A stretch of DNA of 64,000 nt from Campylorhamphus procurvoides (Eukaryota; Chordata; Aves; Passeriformes; Dendrocolaptidae), in NCBI GenBank assembly GCA_013396655.1, contig WBMV01003160.1:1-64000 (forward strand). The letters run 5' to 3'. Below are positions 50,101 through 63,179 of the stretch, in pieces. Both the position numbers and the translations under genes were made by a program. The number at the start of each line of letters is the position of its first letter. Within the stretch, counting starts at the first letter, position 1. Under the pieces are notes generated by a model that did not search any database, was not told the DNA's origin, and worked only from the letters and a program-made list of their open reading frames with translations.

Positions 50101-50793
50101 TCTTTACAACCATGTGGGTAGAGGAGGAGGTTGACTTTGATCATTCAAAAACACGTTTCCTGCAGAGAAACTAGCCTGTTTGTCTTTCTGGTCTTTGGTA
50201 TAGATTATTTACCCCTTTTTTTTTTTCCCTTTTCTGAACAGAGTGGTGCTAGTTTATATTTAGTCTGCACTGATAAGACTGAGTCTTTGTAATTCAAAGA
50301 ATAGAGAAATGAGTCATTTATTCACTTCTGTTTATGAAGTATTTTGAATTTGAAAAGATTATGTCTTTAAAGTATGTAAACTAGAGTACAGGGGGAAAAT
50401 AGCAAGAGGATTAATTCAAATGAAGCAGAAATGTAAGGTTTTCATTTGATAGCTTGAATGAGTGCTTTCTTGGTTAAAGAGCAATTTGAAAGATCAGAAT
50501 TAAAACTGAGGAGAGTAGGCATATTGCAACCTCTACTCCGGCTGAAGAGCATTCTTGAAATGCATGCATCCAGCTGATTTTCTGATGAATCATAATGGCT
50601 TTAGTGGAAGGTAGATACAATAATATGTAGTGAAGAGGGCCATGTGCTTTTAGTTCAAACTAGGAAAGAAGTCTATAATCTCTTTCAAATCCTAGAACAA
50701 TTTGAGAAGTCAATAAGAGCTTTGGAAATATGTATGTGCACACACACACATATGCTTATGTATGCGTATATTTGTACGTATACTCACAGTAAC

Positions 50794-50820
50794 TTTTTTT
50801 TGTTGTTTTTGGGTTTTTTT
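50794..50820. repeat. G/T-only low-complexity tract
   Basis: T8, GTTGTTTTTGGG, T7. Confidence 0.8.
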
Positions 50821-51442
50821 AAGCACTTTGATCTAATATTTAGATGTAATAAAAATACACAGAAAATTGTGCTATCATTGACATTTGCTTCGGAGTCAAA
50901 TATTCAGAGTCTGATACATATCATCAGTGTTATTATAATATGTAGTAAACTGTACCCCTGAAATTCACAACTTATTTGGTAGGTTCCTGCTAGGGACAAT
51001 GTTATTGCAAAGAGATTTGCTATAAGTGCTAAATATCACACCTACTGAAGAAATGGTATGGTAAAATTTAGAAGAATTTTTCTGTTTTATATGGAAATGC
51101 TGTGATGAAAAATTTCTCTTGCAACTGGAAGCTTAAAGACAAGTCATGCATAAACTTAAGCAGCTTAAGGTAGCAAAAGGAATTTCTGTGTCTCAGGACA
51201 CAGTGCAAGAGAAATGGCAAGTTACAACATTTCCTGACCTGAGTCAGCTATACCACATAGTGTATGAAAAAGAAGCTCTCCCTATTTCCTCCTCACATAT
51301 ATCTTGTCTGTTATCTTAGGGAGACAAATATACAGTGAGAAGGAAAGGAATAATTACATCTATCGGAGGTCTGGGATTTAATTTAGAATTCAGAAATATT
51401 TATTGTTAGATACAAGCAGTGAACCTTTCCTCTTACATCACT

Positions 51443-51494
51443 TATTTTGCCAAACACCTTTCTTCTCATATTTTGCCAAACACCTTTCTTCTCA
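51443..51494. repeat. Perfect 26-bp tandem duplication
   Basis: Two identical adjacent copies (51443-51468 and 51469-51494) beginning TATTTTGCCAAACACC and ending TTTCTTCTCA. Confidence 0.96.
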
Positions 51495-53116
51495 GAGTAT
51501 CTGTTGCATCACTGTATTTATTTAACCAGTGAGTAAATCTTCACATCTGATTTTAAACTGGTGACTGAGATGCTGCCTAAGGATTAAATCACTGCTTGGC
51601 CAGGCAGAATTTAGGGGCTATGTCTTTTAATTAGTCACCTTGATTGACATGCTCATCATGATCAGAGAGGCATAAGGAGTAGTTCTGGCTATATACTCAC
51701 TGGTGAAAGATGTTGTAGAAGCATTTTTTTAATTTATTTTTTTATTCCTTAAGCATATCATGCTATAAGTTATATATAAAGCTTATCGATTACTAAATAT
51801 AGTATACAATAATATGACTTTGTATTTACTCTCTTGATTATCTCTCATTCTTAGCATGATGATCCACAGATGAGGAGATGTGAGAGAGCCATATTTTGAC
51901 ATTATGTCTTCTGTCCATAAGGGTAAAAACCTTGGAGGGATTACTGTGTGAGGAAGGCACTCTACCTGGGGACTACAACAGGGCTCATCTCGAGCCATTC
52001 ACAGCTGAGTAGCACACAGGTGCAGTTCTGACTTGTGGTCATTATCTGAGATCAAAAGGCAATCAGTAGAAAAAAAAATTTTGAGGTTATATCAGCCAGT
52101 ATTCACGGTGATCACTCTAGCCTCTTTCTGATCAATTTTTATTCCTCTTTTGATTCAAACCCCTTTTTTATATGGTAAGAAAAGGAGGATGGAACACTTA
52201 CATCCTAGCTTAGGTGGACTCACAATAATTACTAAAAATTGCAATTTATTAAGACTATACTACATTCATTACAGTGAAGCAAGAATTACTTGCAAGTTGA
52301 AAAATTATGTTTTTTAAGTGAATGAAGAGATAGGAAAATATTATTGAAGTTTGCTTATTTTAGGAAAAATTTAGAGATTATGTCACCTTCCCCAGGAAAA
52401 ACAAAATTCAGGCAGGCCAGGGGGCTTGTGTGTGTTACTGTTGTTACGGTCAGGAAACTGTTAAAACATGAAAAGATTTTTAAGCCAATATTTCAACTCT
52501 ATATTTTATTGCATGTTAAATAGGTTGCTCTTTAGGTTTGTCCCAGGTGAGATTATAACACATGAGGTTAAAGAGAGGAAAATGAAGACAGAAATTGCAG
52601 AGAAGTCAGGAAATGGCTTTATGCATTACTCATGGGGAATGGATGACATCATCAGTGCTAACAGGTGAAGATATTTTTGTCAGTTACTTAAAATATTAAC
52701 ATCTCCTGAATAAGATGACTCCTATGCGATAGGAATCTCTAGCTAGCCTTCATAGAGTGTTAGTGTTTGAAGAAGTGCCAGGCCAAGTGCCATCTCTCAA
52801 AGCAAACTCAAATATAGGACCCCTTCTTATATTAGGCTACAAAAGCAGTCACTGAAGACTGTATCTAGTAGAAGGGACTTTTATTACAATTTTTTTTTAT
52901 TAAGAAATCTCATGGGAGCTGTTCATTTGCCTTCCCTCTGAGCCACCCAGCTGTTCCTTCATTTGTGGTCTTAGAGCTAATTACATAATGTCCCTAATTT
53001 ATACTCACTGGTAAATCAGATCAGAGCATTACCTGGAGGGCAAGCTCTAACTGGAGGAATTTCAGAACAAATTGTCTAAAGAGCTTGTTTAGTGTGATTA
53101 AATGCAAGCGATGGGA

Positions 53117-53144
53117 CCCTCTCCCTCTCTCCCCCCCCCCACCC
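53117..53144 (-). repeat. G-quadruplex-type motif
   Basis: C-tracts at 53117-53119, 53123-53125, 53131-53140 and 53142-53144 give four or more G3+ runs with loops of 1 to 5 nt on the minus strand. Confidence 0.75.
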
Positions 53145-55543
53145 TTTTTAAAAACATGAATATTTACCTTGCACAGAAACCTTTCAGGTTTATAAAAGAA
53201 TCCTAGCAATGACAATTTTAATTAAAGGGGTATAAAACGAATGACAGTGCTACCCAAGAGAGCAAACTGAATATATGCAGATAATGAATGCTGTATTCTC
53301 TTACTACACTTTTAATATCTTAGAAATAATGAAGTGGACAGTAAGTGGTTTATGTCATGGATGAATGGAAGAGAATACACGTGAATCCCCAGTTCATATT
53401 TTGTCTGCAGTATGTTGCCTAGGAACCCATATACACACACATACAGAAAAAAAAAAAAAGGCAGCCATTTGTCCTACATAGCTGTGAAAAATATACAGTT
53501 TCATCTTTAAAAGGCACGTATCAGTTGAGATATGTTATCAAAGTCCATGCTCAGCAGTAGAAAGGACTAAGTAGACATGACCCTCTGTACTTTGCCTGGG
53601 GAAGGATGAAAAGCTCCCCAGTTTATATCACTAGGAGTTAAATAACCTGGAAGTGGGAGGATCCCCATCTTATGCAAACCCTCTCAAATAGCTGCCTGAA
53701 GTTCATGATGAAAACAGTGGGTAGCCAAGAAAAGTGTGAAATGAAACAAAAGAAATGGTGTGACTTCTCTGTTTGGCTGGTGGTGCAAATTCTGTTTGTG
53801 CTACTGGAATCAGGTTAATCCACCAAGCTGCACCAACAGAGGAAAATAAGTAAAGGGAGACTTAGGAAATGAATATTGACATTTTAATACTCTGTCTTGT
53901 ATTGTGCTTATGGAAATTTAGATTATCTATTTTACAAGACAATATAAAAAGTCATATATCACTGTGCTCCGCTCTATTCCCAATACTTTTGAATTCCTGC
54001 GGTACTGTGTGAATTTAAGGTTGTCTGACATTCTATAATTAAATTTCTTGTCCTGGGTAGACCTTGAGTAGGTTGACTCCATTATCTCACAGTAACTAAT
54101 GTAATGTCAGCCTGATTCCTGAAGCAACATCCCACTTGTGTGCAAGTACATCATGTAAACTATTTTCCCTGAAGAAGACACCTGAACATCTTTTTAACAA
54201 CATTTTTTGCACAGAAATAACAAATACTACAAAGGTTATTTTAATATGTACCCACTTCTTGGGCACATTAGGATAATGTAGTAATTATCAGCTGAAATCA
54301 TAACTCCTCTTCCCTGTCTGTTGATTAGAGACAAAAAGAAACAAATTATGTGAGCAGCGTATGAAACCTGCTGAATGGGTCTTGAGACACTTTGATTTGC
54401 CCTCAAACAGATCTTTACAGCATTTAGAAATAAGTACCTTTCTGGTCTTCCTAGACAAACAACTCTTGAGGAGATATTAACCAGCTGAAAGTGGCATTCC
54501 TAAGGGAAAATCCCCTATTACAGAGCAGAAGCTGTTAGAAGTTGGTGATTGCCAAGATTTCTGTAATAAAAGCAGTAGTTCATAACACAGGCAAAGTGAA
54601 ATGGAGGAGAACAAAATCCTAGAAGCTGGTATATGGTGCCAATGTCCCAGGAAGCTTAAAAAAATTATCAGAAGGACAAAATAATTGTAATATTTTTTTT
54701 GGACAAAAACACTGTGCTTTTCCTTTTATCCAATAAGTTAATTTCTCCAGCTCTCTGGCTGAGGCGCTAGGAGGCCTATCCTGAGTCAGATTATTGGTGA
54801 AGTTTGCTTCCAAAAACTCCTGTGCATGAATATAGAGGCTAATAAATGCCCGTCAAATTGCCCTAAACTTTGAAAAAGATAAAATTTAATGATCTGCTGT
54901 TATCTTTAATAGTAAGTAGCCTTGAAACCCTGTATCCCACTCTGTTTAGCTGTTTAGATTGGAAATATGTAGTTTCTTCTAGTTTTAAGATTCACAGATC
55001 TGTGTCCTGCATGGAGGAACCCTATAGAGGCTCTGTGTGTACTGTACAAGAATTGTTTCCTTATAACTTTTCCTTTTTTGATCCTTCATTCATAGTGTGT
55101 TCCCTTTATGACTAGCTAGATCTGTAGTTTCTAAAAATGGTTTGTGCTAGTGTCTGAGAAGCTATGACCTACCTTGACACAGGAAAATATGATTATATTA
55201 TGAGGGAATTTGGAATGAATGAAAGATAAGTCGAAGAAATCTTCCCTCAAATTTTATATTTTTTGCAGTTCAGTAAAGGAACAGCCAGCATATGATGAAA
55301 ACCGATTTGCTATCAGAGCACCATGTTGCTACTAGTGAGCCTTTCCTGCGATGCCTGAAATGCCTGCTTAGAAAATTAATTTGTAATTTGGAGTGCTATG
55401 AAAATAAAATAATTTTATTTGTTGAAAGACTCATTCAACTTGCCTCAATTATGTGGCTATTGGAAGTAACGTGAAGAAAGGCGGTGTTAAAATGTCATAT
55501 TGTGGGATAATAGCATGGGAGTGGGGAAAGAGTTGGCAGCTGC

Positions 55544-55984
55544 TTGTGGGAAAAGTTTCGTCTACTTAATTGCAACTTCAAGAGGCAGTGGTGGTGCTTC
55601 CAGCAGCTCTCTGCCAGGGGAAGATGGGACAGTGCTGGAGCTTGTTCCCAGAGGCAATGTGACTTGAAGGCACAACCTGATTTCTTGCAGCATGACCCAT
55701 GGCTGAAGGTTGGTGAAAACTCGGCCATTTCCTATAGAGTAGAGGTGTTTTCACATTTTTGCATACCAGGTAAAAGCTTCTACCAACAGTACACCACTAA
55801 GTGTGTCTTCTGCAAGTGTGTTAGAGGCAACTTTGGGTTTGGACTTGTGAGGCGCAGTCACAGAGAGGTCCTGTGTGATTTGACATGGGAATATGGATTT
55901 TACATGTGTGTTTGCTGTTCACCCATTCAAGGCCAGAAGAATGGCGGGCTGCAGCTCATCCAGATTCAAAAATTGCACAGATAA
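55544..55984 (+). other. Unassigned 146-codon open frame
   Basis: The longest ATG-started open frame outside the CR1 copies and the gap. The predicted protein is rich in Cys, Trp, Arg and Gln with a Cys cluster (CVFCKCVRG) in its second half, but no known zinc-binding spacing, signal peptide or transmembrane segment is clear. The region is less AT-rich than its surroundings, which lengthens open frames by chance. No Kozak context, splice pattern or family match supports coding. A transcribed noncoding locus or an unknown repeat are alternatives. Confidence 0.18.
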
Positions 55985-57156
55985 CTAACAAAGAGGAAGC
56001 AGAGGGTTTTTGTGAAGAGAGGTCACTGATATTTTAAAAAGAACATGACAAGCAGCCAAGAATATCTAATATGAATGCCTTATCCTTACTTTCTGTGAGT
56101 ATTCACATAGTTATCTATATGGACACACAAGTGTGTTCCCCTTGACTTGAGGATAAAAAGAGCTAAAGATCCTACCATGTAGTCAGCTCTAAATTTAGAG
56201 ATAATAAGAGAGTTTGGCAGAGCTTGGATGCTCTCTGAAGACTGCAAAGTTTTGTATTTCATACTCCTGGTGTGATCTTGAATAAATCCTTTAATCGGCC
56301 CATGCCTAAAAAAAAATGCCGCTCTCTTCAACATTTATTTCTCTAATCTGTGTAAGTTTCTGGTAGTGGAACTGTGTGTTTATTGGTACTTTTAAAGAAT
56401 ATAATACTCTGAGGCCCAAAATTTAGTTCATGCTCTGGGCAGTACTGTAATATAGGCAATAATAATATTGATATACTTCCGAGGAGTGTAAATAAAGAGA
56501 CCAGTTAGACTGAAGTAGATAATAGAATTATAGTGAATGAAGATTTAAAACTGACATCACGGAGGAGACTTTTACAGGCATTTAAAAGCGATATACTAAA
56601 GCAATGTTTTCAAAGATATAAATAGTGATTATTGCTGCGTATTTTCATTTCCATTATGTGATGTTCTACTATTATAAGCTATTTTTGTCTTTGAAAAATA
56701 TATAACTAAATAGATATAAAAAAAGTATTGCTGTTTAATGGAATAATGCAAAACATAAATTTCTAAAATGCATTAAATATCGCTGATGCAAAATCACTCA
56801 TAGTAATTATTCCTGATGTTCATAGCTGGAATAAATGCCAGTGATTGACAAATAAATGACAGTTTGAAAAGAGAGGTCTCACATACTAGTCAAAATCAGG
56901 TCAAACCTCCTTTTTTTTTTTTTTAAGACTGCTTCATCCATTAACTAATACAACACAGAGTCAATAGCTAAAGTCTGGTTTCACACACCAGACATTCTGA
57001 GCAAGGAAGAGTGGCAGGAAGAAATTTTTGACTGATTCACATTCTTTCTGCTAACTGCTCTATTAGTAGAAGTGAAGTTTAAATTGCTTGATTGAAAATT
57101 TATTTTATTTGCTCAACCTTGAAGTTAAAACTGTCCTCTTCCTTGACTCTCTGTGC

Positions 57157-57192
57157 CTATTTTATGGGCAGAGTTGATAGCCCATAAAATAG
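57157..57192. repeat. Perfect 13-bp inverted repeat (hairpin)
   Basis: CTATTTTATGGGC (57157-57169) and GCCCATAAAATAG (57180-57192) pair perfectly around a 10-nt loop. Confidence 0.93.
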
Positions 57193-57930
57193 ACTAACTT
57201 TTCACTGGCATCCTATAAATATTTTGTCATCTGAAAAGATCAGGGAAACTAGAATTATGTGTTTTGTTTCTCCTTGGAAAAATATGTTAAGAAAACTTTA
57301 AGTCTGTCAGGAAGTGATAGAATTTGTTTGCTTGTAGATTGTTTTATCTTTTCAATTTAAAATGAAAAAAATGGTATATTTTCAAATGGAAAACCTGCCA
57401 ATGTTTTTATTTACCAAACTTTTCAAAAACAACTGGTAAGTTTGTCTGCAGAACCTGCAGAACACCAGATGGAGACCCCAATATTTAAAAGACTCCGAAT
57501 CATCAAGTTTGTTGCAAATATTTATAACTAAATTGTATACTGCATTGAATAGACATTTAAGATTCTATTATGCCATAGTATATGTAACATACAATTTAAT
57601 CCATATTTTCACTTTGCCTTAACTTTAGTTGAATGCTCTAATGAATGACTGTGTCTGAATGAGTTGGATCTTGACTACTGATGGTGGTTCAAAGCTTTAA
57701 ACCTATTGTTACGTATAAAATACCATTCTTTTAGTTTGTCTATGAATCTGCTTAGAACTTTTAAATGGGTATAGGAAAGAAGGTGTCTTATAGGGTGACA
57801 AATCTGGCAGATTGAAGGCCAGATAACAACAATTCATAAGTTAAATCTCTGGTAGTATTCTGAAAAAGAATCTTGAGGGAGTATCAGTTTTCCAAATAGC
57901 CATTTTAGAATGTCTTTAAAATGCCTGCTG

Positions 57931-57950
57931 AAAAAAACAAAACAAAAAAC
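57931..57950. repeat. C/A-only low-complexity tract
   Basis: Short A-runs broken by single C residues. Confidence 0.7.
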
Positions 57951-58189
57951 TGGTTATCGTTAAAGTAGCTGTCTGTTTACATTCAGCTGTCAAACAATAA
58001 ACAGAGATAATGATATTTCTGTTTTTGCAAGTAAAAAATATGTTTATTGTGCAGACTCAGCTTTTTTCTTATGCACATAATAAAAAATCTTTACATGTTA
58101 CTGGCTTGTAAGAAGGTTATTTGGTGATTTTCCCATCTGCTTTCAGAGAGGTGGTATATTGAAAATCCTGGTCTAATTGCTATCATGGG

Positions 58190-58720
58190 ATGCTGAACTG
58201 CAGAATAATTTAGGCTTGTAGGGCCCTCCAGAGATCTCTAGTCCAAACTCTATTGAGGGGAGTAAGGCTAATGTCAAAGTTAAATTGAACTGTTCTGGGT
58301 CTTACTGAGCTTTGAATATATTCAAGATTGAAGTAACTGCATTTCTGGGCAAGCTTATTGTTATTTTTTCCCCTCTTGTCCCTAGTCAGAATTTCCCTTG
58401 TTTCAATACATAATTGGCAGATAGAAAAGTCTGTCTCAGCCACCCTTACAATCCCCCTCTATGTAGTTGAAGACTCCAGTGAGATCTCCCTTAACTGAGC
58501 AAGTTTCACTCTTTCACATCCTCCTTATGGATCATAAATCTATATCCTGCTGGGCTTGGTACAGTTGGTCAATATGTATTACATAGTGGGGAACCCAAAA
58601 CCAAGCAGAAAAAAGCATGGCCTCACAAGTGCCTCAGAGAGGGGAATACTCCATTTGTTCTTCTAGGAATGCACTGCCTTATGTAGGGCAGTGCTTTGTG
58701 TTCTTACTTGTCCTTTCCTC
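58190..58720 (-). mobile_element. CR1 LINE, old 3' fragment
   Basis: Plus-strand reading shows blocks typical of an antisense CR1 3' half: CCAGAGATCTCTAGTCCAAA near 58228, TGTTTCAATACATAATTGGC near 58400, GTGAGATCTCCCTTAACTGA near 58480, CACATCCTCCTTATGG near 58515, and CAGTTGGTCAATATGTATT near 58563 followed by GGGGAACCCAAAACC. The order matches a minus-strand CR1 from its 3' end inward through the C-terminal part of ORF2. It is more diverged and gapped than the other copies, so probably older. No open frame of CR1 sense survives. The far boundary past 58700 is uncertain. Confidence 0.8.
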
Positions 58721-59163
58721 TCTGTGGCACCAGATCCACCCCTAGTCAGCCATGACTTAACCAGAAGTCTCTGAACAACATCTACGCTGCTTTATCTTTT
58801 GCCAACTGCCTCTGCAAGTTCTCCAAGTGTTTGTTTTTTTTTTTCTAAATGAAAGGGATTTACAGTCTTCCAGCTTCTACCATGGCTGAGACCTCAGAAG
58901 CTTTCTCAGAGCCTGGGTTACTATAGCATGAGGGGTGATTGCTGTAGCCTGTGCCTGGAATTGTGCTCCTTGGCATATCTCCATCAGTCTCCTTAGGCAG
59001 TCACCCTCCATGCAGCACCAGTGGACCCAATGGGCAACTGCAGCCTATCCTCTCTTGTCCATCTGGTTGTGGAGATATAGGCAAATTAAATCTATCCTTA
59101 ATTTTTCCTGCACTTCAGGACTGAATAATGAAAGGGATAATAGGCAGTAATAAAGCAGAATGT

Positions 59164-59196
59164 AAAAAAAAATACAAACAAACAAACAAACCCCCA
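59164..59196. repeat. C/A-only low-complexity tract
   Basis: A-run, then CAAACAAACAAACAAAC and CCCC. Confidence 0.85.
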
Positions 59197-62100
59197 TAAC
59201 TTCATGTAGCTGAAAGGAAAAACTTTTCAGTGTCTGACTGAATTGTGTCTCACATTGAGGGAACAACAAAGTTCCCACTGACTTCAGTGGAGTAGGATTT
59301 ATCCCTTCCCTGGTGAGCAGCACCTGTGACCTGAAATAGCTGGTAACCTCTAACATATGAAGTAGTAGTTTATCATCATTCAAAGTTTTATGAAATTAAT
59401 GTAGTAAAAATCAGACTTTTTGCACCTTGGAGAAATGTGCCCTTGGTAACTGGATAGTGAATATAATACATGCAAATATTATTCTACTAAATATAAGTGG
59501 TAAATTTATTAGGTTGGCTATTGAATATAACTTTAATAACAATTGATTATTAAAGCCATTTTCATTTCACTATCATTGAGTATTCATAGTTCTTAAATAC
59601 TCCTTTTAATTGTTCTGGAATATAATTAATCAACTTAAATTAAGTTGCTCTGTAATCAATAATGATGGTACTGTGCCACAGGAGGGTCAAGATAAGTTCA
59701 TGAAACAGGGAGCACTATATGATTGTGAATACATTTGGAATAGATAAGAAGATATTTTGCAAAGCACAAAAGGGACCACTTGATGTCTTAATACCTTTCT
59801 CTTATGGAACACAAGGGGTATGTGGGAATATCTTTTTTTAAAACTGAAAGACAAAATTACATTAATTACATTCTATCTGCTGACTACCTTCTCATAGGAA
59901 AATCTGTAGAAATGTGCCTCAGTAGGCTTCAGATAAAGTTAGATTCACATTATTAAGAATGTCAAAGAAGGGAGGAATAATATTTGAAAGTTTTTCTGTT
60001 CAGGCGGTGGTTACAAAGGCTATTTGTTCTCATTATTAGCCAAAAAACACCAATGATAAGAAAAGAAACCACAGCTACTGTGATGGATTTCTTAAATGAC
60101 TAGTCATGGTCTACTCTACCTTTCTTTTAAGATCACCCCTGCTTGAAAAAAAAGTGATGCACTGGTCTTTTCAAGTAACAGCAAAACCTGTGAGACTTTT
60201 TTTGCTGCTAACCTACACAAACACAGACTAAGTTGTCTGTGGTTGCCCCCCTGTTAGAAGACAGGTAAGAGATCACCTTTTGGGTTTACGTAGGGGTATA
60301 CATGTATCAGCTGCTTGTTCTCCTTTGAGAGATATCAGTCATCTCTGGAAACTTTAGTCAGTTTAAAAGCCAAAATTTCCTTTCTATGGAAAACAGTTCA
60401 GGAACAGAAGTGATCTCAGAGCTGATCTCATCCCAGGATCAGGCTGGGACATGATTTAGGAATAAATGCAAACCATGGAGCTCAAAAACACTCTTGGGCC
60501 CTCTAGAGAAACACAGCTTTACCTAAAGCTGTATATAGCAACTGATGTTCTCTGTTCATCTGAGATTAAAATTTAAGACCTGTGGTTTTAAAGTTTTCAT
60601 TTGAGGCTATCAAAGCTCCAAAAGTGCCTTGATCCCTTTTACAAATTTTGTTTTACCATGTAATTTGGCTTGCTCTAACACACTACTGTGTTCATGCATG
60701 ACCAGTTTACAGCTAATCTTTAAAGAATTTAAAAATCACCTTTTCTATACCAGTGTCTGCACCAAATCTAAATGTATTAATAAATTGCAGCAATATTCCT
60801 GACTGTTGTAGTAAAATGTTTAGAAAAGAACCAGAAAAACAAATACAACAGAAGGCCTAATATTTTTATTATCAGGGCAATATATATTTGTTGCATAGAT
60901 ACAACACTAAAAGCAAAAAAAGGTAAACTATTTAAATAAATGGTAGCAAAGAAAGCATTCTCTATCCACTTGTCACCTTTCCTCTTGGTGCATTGCAAGC
61001 TGTGAGACAAGCCAGTGTTTAAATTACAACTACTTCATAACTGCATGCTGTTTTCTAGGAGTCTTTGGTACATTGAATCCTGTTTCAAGAAGTAAAATTT
61101 CAGTTAACCTGTATCTGGAACATTCTGGTTTTGAAACTTGGCAAGTGTGTGTATGTGTTTTCAGCAATATTATGACAAATTTAGAATGTTTTAATGCATG
61201 ATTTTGATACAGCCACTGTATTAGAAAGGCTGTTCTGAAACCAGTGGACTCTTGAGGGATGTTTATTAAGAGAAAATAATTCATTTATAAGGAAGGAAGA
61301 TTTCATTATACAAAATGGGTTTTTGGACTGGCCAGTCCAAAGAATTTGGATCCAACCAGAAAAATGTCTTTTTTATTATTATTGGGGTCGTTGAAGTTTT
61401 CTACATATTTCACTATGTAGATCAGCTTTTGCTAACAATCTACTATGACAATTTAAGTGCCAACCACAGTGCAAAGGAAACAGTACAAAGTGGTGTTAAT
61501 TTCCTAAGGTTAATGATATGCTTAAGAGTAGCAATCAGGTGGGTCTGTACAGAAGATAATGATTTTTTATTTTTTAAATAAAGGTTATTAGAACAGTTTT
61601 AACTCATTATCTTCATGAAAAAGAAAAAAAAAATAAAGGTTCCCTCATCAAAACTGTTTTGAGCTCCAAACTTGACTGCATTTGAAAGATTCAGAGCAAA
61701 ATACTGCAAGATTTCATCTGAATCCTTCTCTGGCACACAAAACTTGGATGAGTTTTTGATACTTTTGGAGCATATTGAGAAAATAGATCCAAGAATCAGA
61801 TTTGTAAGAAAACTATCTTGTGTTATTTTTCAAGAATTTTCTTTCTTAATCTTTCACTGACTTTTATGACCTTGAAAAACACTTCAAATTTTTTAGGCTT
61901 AATTTTGCCTAAATATAGGAAGAATGTACTACATTAGCAGGAATGTCATGACTTTAACTAATTAATTTATTTTAATTTTTAAAATTTATTTTTAAAACAT
62001 AGCAGTAAATAAGCATTACAATATTACAACTGTAACAAGTTCACAATAAGAAGTAGAGGTAGAACTGTATCTCTTTAAATATTTTTTCCCATTTTAAAAT

Positions 62101-63154
62101 CAGTTTACATGAATCAAGCTTATGCCCCCTTTATATTTGCCACATGCTCATTCTCTGAAGCAGTTTGTGTGAATAGGTTTAGCTGGCTAGACTGTTTGTG
62201 AAACCTGCATTTAACATTTATGCAAAATGAGCATTCACTCCTGGCAGTGTTATCACAGACAGCTGATCAGAGATTGGTATCAATTTTGTGCAAATTAATT
62301 GACCAATCTCGAATAACAGTTTAAATAGCAAATATAACATGGGACAGACTTTGGCATGTTTGAATAGTCCTTTTGTTCACTACATTTAGGCTCCCACAGA
62401 AAGCTGCTATTCAGGGTGAGCAGGAATACTGACTGATGGCTAATCCACATTTTCTACAGACACGAGGCTTTCATGACCAAGTTATAAAAAAATTAAGGAA
62501 TAATAATTAATTGGAAAATTTAAAAGAGATATCTAATAAAAATATTAGAAGTCAGAAGTCTCTCACGAGCAGAAAAATTAGATCATTACAGAATGATTCA
62601 GTGTGAATTATTCATGCAGCTGTATAAATGATTCAGACTGACAGATTGATGGGTAGAACATGCCCATCAAAACAGGATATTTCCCACTCTTTGTTATCCT
62701 TTGTGTGTTACAGATTCTACAGCTTTGAGATTCCACAAGTACATGCAAAGCAATGAACACTAGCCAGCAGAATGATCTCTGGTTTTCCGACAAGCACAAA
62801 ATTAAAGGATAAGACCCAACAGGAGTAATTGGCTGAAGAAAGAAATGGAAATTACATTCTCAATTAACTGTGGAGTTATCAACTGAAAGGCATATTATGT
62901 ACTCTTTGCATTCAGTTTTATAACAGATGTGCAGAAAAGGTTGGACTTAGCTATTTGGTTTTTACTGGTCAAGTAAACCCCTTGTTAGTAGTAAACAGTC
63001 ATAGGAAGAGACAGATTTTTTTTATTGCAATCCAAAACAAACTTTCAGTGGCTAACTTAGTGTGATAAAATATGCTGTGAAACTTCACTGACTGGGGCAC
63101 AATATTTTTCTGAAATAATATGTTTTGGAACTAACATCTCCCTACTTCTTCATG

Positions 63155-63179
63155 TAATAATAATAGTAATAATAATAAT
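63155..63179. repeat. (TAA)n microsatellite
   Basis: Eight trinucleotide units with one TAG interruption. Confidence 0.9.

Larger units (their letters stand above)
47362..58189. other. Long unique stretch, no gene seen
   Basis: About 10.8 kb, AT-rich, with no recognisable exon or transposon. It contains a 26-bp tandem duplication (51443-51494), a C-run with G-quadruplex pattern on the minus strand (53117-53144), small microsatellites near 50736 and 53425, a 146-codon open frame (55544-55984) and a perfect hairpin (57157-57192). Confidence 0.5.
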
